From Verrucomicrobiales bacterium (lineage in GTDB: Bacteria; Verrucomicrobiota; Verrucomicrobiia; Verrucomicrobiales; Akkermansiaceae): a DNA stretch of 5,297 nucleotides. The stretch is taken from contig DMYM01000468.1 of the NCBI GenBank assembly GCA_003483645.1, positions 1 to 5,297 on the forward strand. The letters are read 5' to 3'. The notes beneath the pieces are model-generated. The model did no database searches and was not told the origin of the DNA. It worked only from the letters and a program-made list of their open reading frames with translations. Below, in pieces: positions 1-4,717 of this stretch. Made by a program: the position numbers and the translations under genes. Numbering within the stretch: the stretch's first letter is position 1; each line of letters opens with the position of its first letter.

Positions 1-57
1 GAGGAAGCCCCCGCCCCGGAGGAGGGCGAGAAACCTGAGCCTGCGCCTGAAAACTAG
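1..57 (+). CDS. 3' end of an unidentified gene (acidic Pro/Ala/Glu-rich C-terminal tail)
   Basis: The first frame is open from base 1 to a TAG stop at 55-57 and encodes EEAPAPEEGEKPEPAPEN. This is a low-complexity, acidic, Pro/Ala-rich tail, probably disordered. The rest of the gene lies outside the window, so the product cannot be named. Support for a real gene is the strong intrinsic terminator that starts 23 bases after this stop on the same strand. A different frame cannot be excluded from 57 bases alone. Confidence 0.55.
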   Translation, partial: EEAPAPEEGEKPEPAPEN

Positions 58-80
58 GCTGGCCCTATCTGATACTTCCA

Positions 81-115
81 GGGGTGATCCGGCGTTGGCG
101 GGTCACCCCTTTTTT
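81..115 (+). terminator. Strong Rho-independent terminator
   Basis: GGGGTGA (81-87) pairs perfectly with TCACCCC (103-109). The stem extends inward by a T-G wobble (88/102) and CCG (89-91) with CGG (99-101), giving about 11 pairs around a 7-base loop (92-98). A run of six T (110-115) follows directly. This is the standard intrinsic terminator form and would end the transcript of the gene stopping at 57. It lies only 36 bases before the DUF502 start, leaving little room for a separate promoter. Confidence 0.9.
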
Positions 116-151
116 ATTTCCTCCCACTCCTTTTGGAGCATCTTCTCTTCC

Positions 152-802
152 ATGATGAAAACGCGGCGCTACATCCTGGCCGGGCTCCTCACCATCATCC
201 CCCTCTGGATCACCTGGCTGGTGTTGCGTTTTCTCTTCAACCTGCTGACCAGGGCAGGTGGACCCGCCATCGAGTGGGTGGCCGCCAGGTGCCCCGAGCC
301 CCTCAAGGCCATCCTTGAGAATCCTCTCTTCACCAGCCTCCTGGCTATCCTGGTGGTGGTGGCGGTTCTCTATGGGATCGGCCGACTCACCACCGTGGTG
401 GTGGGGCGCCGCATCCTCGGGCTCTTTGAGGCTGTGCTCGCCAGGATTCCCATCGTGAACGTCATCTACGGCGCGGTGAAGAAACTCGTCACCGTCCTGC
501 AGGAAAAGCCCGGGGGCGGACTCCAGCGCGTGGTCCTCATCGACTTCCCTTCCCCCGAGATGAAGACCGTGGGCCTCGTCACCCGCGTGCTCACCGACAG
601 CAACACCGGGCGGGAACTCGCCGCAGTCTATGTTCCGACCACTCCGAATCCCACCTCCGGCTACCTCGAGATCGTCCCCCTCGAACGGGTGACCTCCACC
701 GACTGGACCCTCGACGAGGCCATGGCCTTCATCATGTCAGGAGGTGCGGTGGCCCCCGATTCCATGAATTACGACCACCCCACGGCCCCCGACAAGGAGT
801 AG
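152..802 (+). CDS. DUF502 family membrane protein
   Basis: The 216-residue protein matches the DUF502 family, whose molecular function is not established. A positively charged N-terminus (MMKTRRY) leads into a first membrane helix at about residues 8-32 (with the family-like GLLTIIPLWITW stretch). A second helix covers about 59-79. The family-typical IPIVNVIYGAVKKL follows at 99-112, then a soluble domain containing VPTTPNPTSGYL (161-172) and SGG (196-198). Length is normal for the family. I chose ATG 152; ATG 155 is equally plausible. The only Shine-Dalgarno-like element is GGAG at 135-138, rather far away (13 bases). The frame stays open upstream to a TTG at 95, but that lies inside the terminator and would precede the conserved N-terminus with an unrelated extension. 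The gene appears to stand alone between two terminator-like hairpins. Family assignment is from recognised motifs; any role in the envelope is inference. Confidence 0.9.
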   Translation: MMKTRRYILAGLLTIIPLWITWLVLRFLFNLLTRAGGPAIEWVAARCPEPLKAILENPLFTSLLAILVVVAVLYGIGRLTTVVVGRRILGLFEAVLARIPIVNVIYGAVKKLVTVLQEKPGGGLQRVVLIDFPSPEMKTVGLVTRVLTDSNTGRELAAVYVPTTPNPTSGYLEIVPLERVTSTDWTLDEAMAFIMSGGAVAPDSMNYDHPTAPDKE

Positions 803-828
803 GGAATCATTAAACAGGTGGTATTCCC

Positions 829-858
829 GGGGTCTTGACCCCAAAACGCCTTTTTCTT
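829..858 (+). terminator. Possible weak terminator after the DUF502 gene
   Basis: GGGGTC (829-834) and GACCCC (837-842) form a compact hairpin, realistically 5 pairs with a 4-base loop. It lies 26 bases after the DUF502 stop. The T-rich stretch TTTTTCTTT (851-859) does not abut the stem; eight bases (AAAACGCC) intervene. The position fits termination, but the separation makes it a weak candidate. Confidence 0.4.
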
Positions 859-871
859 TCTGGTCCGGCCC

Positions 872-900
872 TTGCAGAAGTTAAGTTAATTTGCTTAAAT
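872..900 (+). promoter_or_regulatory. Candidate sigma-70-type promoter for the ABC gene set
   Basis: TTGCAG (872-877) resembles a -35 element. After exactly 17 bases TTAAAT (895-900) resembles a -10 element (4 of 6 consensus positions). The whole stretch from about 878 to 904 is strikingly AT-rich within GC-rich surroundings, and it lies between the hairpin after DUF502 and the ATPase start at 1016. The -10 match is imperfect and the consensus for this organism is unknown. The implied leader would be about 110 bases. Confidence 0.4.
881..898 (+). promoter_or_regulatory. Palindromic operator-like element
   Basis: The 18 bases TTAAG-TT-AATT-TG-CTTAA form a dyad in which 14 of 18 positions are symmetric (TTAAG/CTTAA arms plus a central AATT). 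It occupies most of the spacer of the candidate promoter and runs into its -10 element. A dimeric repressor bound here would block RNA polymerase. No regulator gene is present in the window, so the binding protein is unknown. Confidence 0.35.
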
Positions 901-954
901 AAAGGCAAACCCTAACTACATAGCAGGCCGCTGTTCACCCGCCGCCGGATAGCT

Positions 955-974
955 CCCACCAAACTGCTGGTGGG
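955..974 (+). promoter_or_regulatory. Leader stem-loop upstream of the ABC gene set
   Basis: CCCACC (955-960) pairs perfectly with GGTGGG (969-974) around an 8-base loop. It has no T run, so it is not a terminator. The 3' arm contains the only G-rich, Shine-Dalgarno-like stretch before the ATG at 978, so the stem could mask it. It belongs to no recognised riboswitch class I can identify by eye. Confidence 0.35.
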
Positions 975-977
975 CTC

Positions 978-1019
978 ATGTTCATCCGCGGGGAACGCAA
1001 CAACCCCCTTTCAACATGA
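978..1019 (+). promoter_or_regulatory. Candidate 13-codon leader ORF overlapping the ABC ATPase start (ATGA)
   Basis: ATG at 978 opens a short frame encoding MFIRGERNNPLST and ends with TGA at 1017-1019. That stop overlaps the ATPase start codon (1016-1018) in the classic ATGA arrangement. The ATPase has no visible Shine-Dalgarno of its own (its upstream bases are CAACCCCCTTTCAAC), so termination-reinitiation from this small ORF would offer an explanation for how it is translated. The GGTGGG preceding the ATG is a poor ribosome site and lies very close. The ORF is short enough to occur by chance. Confidence 0.25.
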
Positions 1020-1681
1020 CTCCCAGTGCCAGTGCCCACCCCCAGGCCTCGGTGAAGCTCTCCCAAGGGCTTGGAATTGGATACCGCTCTCTTCTGGCCG
1101 AGGTCACCGAGGATATTCCGCTCGAAAACGGCACCCACTATCTTCTCGCCCGCAACGGACGTGGGAAGACCACCCTGCTCAAGACCGTCGCCGGACTCAT
1201 CCGGAAGCTTTCCGGAAGTTTTGAAACCCATGGTCACTGCCAGTTCATCGGCGACGAGTTCTTCTTCGACCGCGAGTTGAAATCACAGGCCATCTTCAGG
1301 GCCCTCATTCCCGCCGCGCGACGCGAGGGCGCCTTCCGCCTCGCCGACAAACTCGAACTCGATGTGGGCAGGGAATTCGGCAAGCTTTCCTTCGGCAACC
1401 GTAAGAAGGTCGGGCTGGTGGTGGCTGAGTTCCGACTCCGCGAGGACGAACCCAATCTCCTGTTCTACGACGAGCCCTTCACCGGGCTTGATACTCCCGC
1501 CCGTGAGGCCATCAGCGAGCGCTGGAAGGCCACCGGGAACCAGGCCGTGCGGATTGTCTCCTGCCACCCCGATTTCGATTCCATGGCCATGCCCAGCGCC
1601 CTCCTCATTACCGATGGGAAGATCTTCCGCGGCGGCGATGGCAACCTCACCTGGGCCGACTTCAAGGAACACCTCAACTGA
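1016..1681 (+). CDS. ABC transporter ATP-binding protein (divergent motifs)
   Basis: The 221-residue nucleotide-binding domain would power the membrane partner encoded 22 bases downstream. Visible elements in order are: an A-loop aromatic near Y23; Walker A ARNGRGKT (45-52); a Q-loop region around FIGDE (77-81) where the usual Gln seems replaced by Asp/Glu; a signature LSFGNRKK (124-131) in place of LSGGQ; Walker B LLFYDEP (148-154) with D152 and catalytic E153; D-loop GLD (157-159); and the switch His H184 in VSCHPD. The Lys, Walker B acidic pair and switch His needed for ATP hydrolysis are present. The first Walker A Gly is Ala and the signature Gln is Asn. Length is typical of compact single-domain ATPases such as those partnering ABC-2 or CcmB-type permeases. 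ATG 1016 has no Shine-Dalgarno; an in-frame GTG at 1052 just before the first strand is an alternative. The ATPase call is firm; the substrate is unknown. Confidence 0.93.
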   Translation: MTPSASAHPQASVKLSQGLGIGYRSLLAEVTEDIPLENGTHYLLARNGRGKTTLLKTVAGLIRKLSGSFETHGHCQFIGDEFFFDRELKSQAIFRALIPAARREGAFRLADKLELDVGREFGKLSFGNRKKVGLVVAEFRLREDEPNLLFYDEPFTGLDTPAREAISERWKATGNQAVRIVSCHPDFDSMAMPSALLITDGKIFRGGDGNLTWADFKEHLN

Positions 1682-1703
1682 GCCACTCCGCCTCCTGCTG
1701 ATC

Positions 1704-2477
1704 ATGGACCTCTTCAGACTCACGATCTCCACTCTCATGGCCCGCAGGATGTGGGTCGTGGTTCTTCTTGTGGCCATCATCACTCCCATTGTCTTCCCGC
1801 TCTTCACTCCTTACGAAACCAACACCGCCCTCCTGGAGCCGGCCCGGGCCCAGACCGCCTGGACCTGCGCCTGGCTCATCGGGATTCTCTGGACCCTCTC
1901 CCAGGCCGCCCGTTTCGGGGAGAGCAACTCCCGCAGCGGCATCGGATCCTATTTCCGGGCCCAGGGCGTGGGCTCCCTGCGCCAGATCTTTGCCATCTGG
2001 AGCGCCATCATGCTCTTCCTGCTCCCCGTGGTCCTTGTCGCGGTAGCCACCTGCCTCCTCTTCGCCATGCCCGCCAACCCCCAGGAGGCCTCCATGTGGG
2101 TATGGACCAACCTGCAATTCGCGGCCCTCTTCCTGCTCACCATGGGCCCCCTCGCCCTCCTTGGGGTCGGACTGGCCAGTCGCTTCGGAACCCTGATCGG
2201 CTACGTCGTGCCCACCGGGTTGTGCCTCTACGGGCTCTACGGGGTCACCTACCTCGGCATGACCATCCGCCTGCGTGACGACAACAAGGTTCTGGAGTGG
2301 CTCTACGCAATCTCACCACAGTATCACCTCGCTGATCTCACCCCCCGCCTCATCTTCAAGATGGGGCACCTGCCCTGGGCCGATTTCACCAGTTTCCTCC
2401 TCTACTTTCTGGCCATCACCCTGGTCCTCGGCTGCTCTGCCACCCTGCTGTTCCGGACCGATCCCCTGCGCAACTGA
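1704..2477 (+). CDS. ABC-2-type transporter permease (six-helix)
   Basis: The 257-residue hydrophobic protein is the likely membrane partner of the preceding ATPase. I count six probable membrane helices at about residues 15-36, 50-68, 98-122, 136-158, 162-185 and 229-251. A basic loop (about 69-97, with several Arg) between helices 2 and 3 is a plausible cytoplasmic coupling segment. This topology matches ABC-2/CcmB-like half permeases, which usually export substrates or act on envelope components; I see no diagnostic motif fixing a subfamily. Start is ATG 1704, 22 bases after the ATPase stop. The frame is open further upstream (to 1362), but that part overlaps the ATPase in another frame and reads as Pro/Ser/Arg-rich shadow sequence. 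No Shine-Dalgarno is visible. Helix count is by eye. Confidence 0.85.
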   Translation: MDLFRLTISTLMARRMWVVVLLVAIITPIVFPLFTPYETNTALLEPARAQTAWTCAWLIGILWTLSQAARFGESNSRSGIGSYFRAQGVGSLRQIFAIWSAIMLFLLPVVLVAVATCLLFAMPANPQEASMWVWTNLQFAALFLLTMGPLALLGVGLASRFGTLIGYVVPTGLCLYGLYGVTYLGMTIRLRDDNKVLEWLYAISPQYHLADLTPRLIFKMGHLPWADFTSFLLYFLAITLVLGCSATLLFRTDPLRN

Positions 2478-2488
2478 ACTGATTCCCC

Positions 2489-3520
2489 ATGAACCGGGCC
2501 AGCATCCATTGCCTCCAGATTCTCCTCCTCGCCGTCGGCCTGACGGCCTGGGGGCTGCAGACAAGCAGGCTCTACCGGGACGGCAAGTTTGCCAAGGAGC
2601 ACAATGTGCTCCATCTCAAGCAAAGTCCTTTCGGGCGGACCCTGTCACTCGCCATGCGCGGACCGGTGGATGTCTACTGGCATCGCGGCGAGCCCCATGA
2701 GCACCCACCGGGAGAGGAACACGCCCACGATCATAGTCACCAGCCGGGCCTGGCGGCGGGAGAAGACCGCGAGCTCGACTACCTGGCCAGCCTGCTTGAG
2801 GAGGACGATCACCAGTGCGAACACGAGGAGTGCGAACATGATCACTGCGATCATCCGGATGACACTCCCGTCGCAGTCAAAAAGGAATTCTCCGGAGTGC
2901 GCCCCTATCTCCTCGACCGGATTGAGACGATGCGGACCGCCTACAATTCACGGACCAATCGGACTGCCGAGTCTCCCCGCCACAGGGCCTACATCATGGG
3001 AGAGATGGAAAGGAAACTGGCGGTCGGCTACGAACTGGACCCCAGCAACCTTGCCGCCTACGGAGCCTACTTTCTCTTCAAGAGCGAAGCGCTCGCCCGG
3101 GTGGAGGGAGAGTCCGGGGAGGGCCTCCTCATCCTCGATCGCCGACGCAAGGCGCACACCCTTGCCCACCGGACGCTCCAATACTGCTGGTCCTTGCCTG
3201 CAGAGGCCCCCGCCATGATCACCGGAGCCTCCGCCGCCCACGACTGTCTCCAGATGATGGCGGAGCATCCAGAACCGGACATCCAGCTCGCTCAACGCTA
3301 TCTGCAACGTCTCGAAATGATGCTGGAGCAGTACGAAGTCATCCGACAGGCCATGATGGAAAACGGCACCTGGGAGGACTTCCCGGCGCCGAGACGGATC
3401 GAAATGGAAAAGACCCACTCTCTCATCAGGGCCCTGCAACGCGCCGACCTGGATTACTGGAACGGCCACCTCACCAGGACCACGCCGGACCCCCGGCCTG
3501 GTCCCGGCTCCGGCAGCTGA
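2489..3520 (+). CDS. Membrane-anchored protein with a His/Cys-rich, probably metal-binding segment
   Basis: I do not recognise this 343-residue protein. It begins with one hydrophobic helix (about 8-24), an anchor or uncleaved signal. The positive charges after it (R27, R30, K33) outnumber those before it, so the side on which the rest lies is uncertain. Residues 65-122 hold 12 His and 3 Cys among many Asp/Glu: first a cluster from H65 to H84 including HAHDHSH (78-84), then CEHEE-CEHDH-CDHPD (110-124). Such composition is typical of Zn, Ni or Cu binding, here by inference only. The remainder (about 135-325) looks alpha-helical; ERKLAVGYELDPSNLAAYGA (173-192) resembles a single TPR-like helical hairpin. 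The C-terminus is Pro/Gly-rich and probably disordered. ATG 2489 lies 11 bases after the permease stop, indicating cotranscription and a role with the ABC transporter, for example as metal-responsive partner or substrate-handling subunit. Confidence 0.85.
   Translation: MNRASIHCLQILLLAVGLTAWGLQTSRLYRDGKFAKEHNVLHLKQSPFGRTLSLAMRGPVDVYWHRGEPHEHPPGEEHAHDHSHQPGLAAGEDRELDYLASLLEEDDHQCEHEECEHDHCDHPDDTPVAVKKEFSGVRPYLLDRIETMRTAYNSRTNRTAESPRHRAYIMGEMERKLAVGYELDPSNLAAYGAYFLFKSEALARVEGESGEGLLILDRRRKAHTLAHRTLQYCWSLPAEAPAMITGASAAHDCLQMMAEHPEPDIQLAQRYLQRLEMMLEQYEVIRQAMMENGTWEDFPAPRRIEMEKTHSLIRALQRADLDYWNGHLTRTTPDPRPGPGSGS
2816..2860 (+). repeat. Three tandem 15-base units encoding C-[ED]-H-x-x
   Basis: TGCGAACACGAGGAG, TGCGAACATGATCAC and TGCGATCATCCGGAT follow each other without gaps and encode CEHEE, CEHDH and CDHPD. 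The TGCGA start and the His codon position are shared by all three, and the first two share TGCGAACA. The pattern looks like small in-frame duplication followed by divergence, giving Cys every fifth residue with a His two residues after each. Confidence 0.6.
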
Positions 3521-3531
3521 GCGCCACTTTT

Positions 3532-3598
3532 CTCCGACCTCCAACACACTGAAAGGGGCATTGCTACGGAATTTCTTTTGACGGTTGGAGTTACGGAG
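3532..3598. repeat. Interrupted inverted repeat in the convergent intergenic region
   Basis: CTCCG-AC-CTCCAAC (3532-3545) is mirrored by GTTGGAG-TTA-CGGAG (3584-3598): 12 pairs with a small internal loop, separated by 38 bases. It lies between the ends of the + strand ABC set (stop 3520) and the - strand pectate lyase (stop 3643). A second small hairpin, GAGGG/CCCTC (3598-3602 with 3608-3612), adjoins it. Neither has a clear T run on either strand, so a classical terminator is not shown. The rest of 3521-3642 holds no gene I can see. Confidence 0.4.
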
Positions 3599-3642
3599 AG
3601 GGTGGTTCCCTCGCAAGAATTGTCGCCCTTTTCGCTTTCTGG

Positions 3643-4665
3643 CTACGGCTTCCGGCCCCGCTGCTGACGCCAGCGTGGCAGATCCCTGGCGAGGAGGTCC
3701 TGAGCGTAATGTCCGAGCCATGAGTACCCGGTGCGCCGCTCGTGGGGGATCCCAGCGAGGCTCTTCTTCGGGACGCCGTCTCGGCCACAAAAAATGGGTT
3801 GGTTGGAGCGCAGGTCGTAGAAGCGGGCCCACAGCGGCGGGGCACCGGGATCCTTGACGACGGCGTAGTCGAAGCCGTTGGGCTTGCTCTTGTCGGCCAG
3901 CCGCTTCAACCGAAGCCCGGTTAACTGCGATTGCTTGAACCACGCGATGGCGGATTCGATGGCACGGATGATGTTCTCGTCCGGTTTCTCGATGCGCATG
4001 AGGAAACGGACGATGCCGACCGACTCGGATCCGCTGAGGGACGGGAGTTCGTAGGACCTGGCATGGCATGGACGGAGGGTGCGGCGGTCGTGCTGGGCGC
4101 ACCAGGTCGTGGGGATGCCATCGACGACGACCTGGCACTTGAGGATGCAGGCAATGCCGCGCTCGACCGCTTCTGCACATTCACGGCGGGTGCGCCCGGG
4201 GACGAAGGAGAACGACGGATGCCCGTCCGCGATGTTCTTGAGCAAGTCCATCACCCCGATCATTGCATTGTCGTTGAAGGTGATCTGGGTGGCGTATCCG
4301 CGGCCGCCCGGGAACTGCTGTGGCCAGCCACCATTGTGCATCTGGCCGTCCAGCAGGTAATCGATTCCATCCAGGATCGCTTTCTCAAAGCGCGGATCAG
4401 CGGTGCGGGTGAAGGCTTCCGCCAGAAGATGGATTTCAGTGTGGGTCGCCCCGTTGTCGATGGTGGCATCGTCCTGTGAGCGTTGCCTGCGGAGGTCGCG
4501 CTGCTGACTACTGCTCAGCTTCCGGGTGCGGTCGTAGTTCTTCGGCCAACCGCCGGACTGACGTTGGCAGGCCAGCATGGTTTCCGGGAGACCGGCATCC
4601 TTTGCGGAAGCACAGATCCCCAGGGTGAGGAGAGCAAGCAGGATTCGCATCATGGCATTGGGCAT
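3643..4665 (-). CDS. pelA: Secreted pectate lyase, polysaccharide lyase family 10
   Basis: The 340-residue enzyme is expected to cleave polygalacturonate by Ca-dependent beta-elimination. Family-10 landmarks run in order: QSGGWPKNYD (36-45), ATIDNGATHTEI (67-78), NGGWPQQFP (111-119), ITFNDNAM (128-135), WCAQHD (188-193), ELPSLSGSESVGIVRFLM (206-223), APPLWARFYDL (275-285), PIFCGRDG (290-297) and RRTGYSW (310-316). The family fold is an alpha/alpha toroid with an Arg base; I have not assigned that residue with certainty. D132 and D193 sit in the most conserved acidic motifs. A signal peptide is visible (basic MMR, hydrophobic ILLALLTLGICA, probable cleavage after ASA at 19-21); the Cys is preceded by Ile, so a lipoprotein is unlikely. 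Start could be ATG 4665, 4653 or 4650; the last two suit the signal peptide best. The frame open further upstream to 4821 overlaps the neighbouring gene and is unlikely. The catalytic domain appears complete, without attached carbohydrate-binding modules. Confidence 0.95.
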   Translation of the reverse strand: MPNAMMRILLALLTLGICASAKDAGLPETMLACQRQSGGWPKNYDRTRKLSSSQQRDLRRQRSQDDATIDNGATHTEIHLLAEAFTRTADPRFEKAILDGIDYLLDGQMHNGGWPQQFPGGRGYATQITFNDNAMIGVMDLLKNIADGHPSFSFVPGRTRRECAEAVERGIACILKCQVVVDGIPTTWCAQHDRRTLRPCHARSYELPSLSGSESVGIVRFLMRIEKPDENIIRAIESAIAWFKQSQLTGLRLKRLADKSKPNGFDYAVVKDPGAPPLWARFYDLRSNQPIFCGRDGVPKKSLAGIPHERRTGYSWLGHYAQDLLARDLPRWRQQRGRKP

Positions 4666-4717
4666 CGGGGGGGCATTACCTGGTGGCGGGCTGGGGAGCT
4701 GACGATCACTGTTCGGG

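Noticed and set aside
95..151. Upstream extension of the DUF502 gene to a TTG at 95
   Set aside because: The TTG lies in the loop of the intrinsic terminator and the extra residues do not fit the family's N-terminus; ATG 152/155 gives the typical start.
1283..2117. Two - strand open frames opposite the ATPase and permease
   Set aside because: Both are antisense to well-supported genes, Gly/Glu-rich, and lack recognisable domains.
3506..3531. Terminator for the ABC set formed by GGCTC and GAGC(G)CC followed by TTTT
   Set aside because: The stem is only five pairs with a bulge, overlaps the stop codon, and the T run is just four bases.
2948..4180. Long - strand open frame of 410 codons across the end of the ABC set and the pectate lyase
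   Set aside because: It is antisense to the His-rich gene and runs out of frame through the lyase. Its Arg/Pro/Gly/His-rich product is what a GC-rich shadow frame gives.
3931..4479. + strand open frame of 182 codons opposite the pectate lyase
   Set aside because: The lyase on the - strand has family motifs throughout this interval; the + frame has none.
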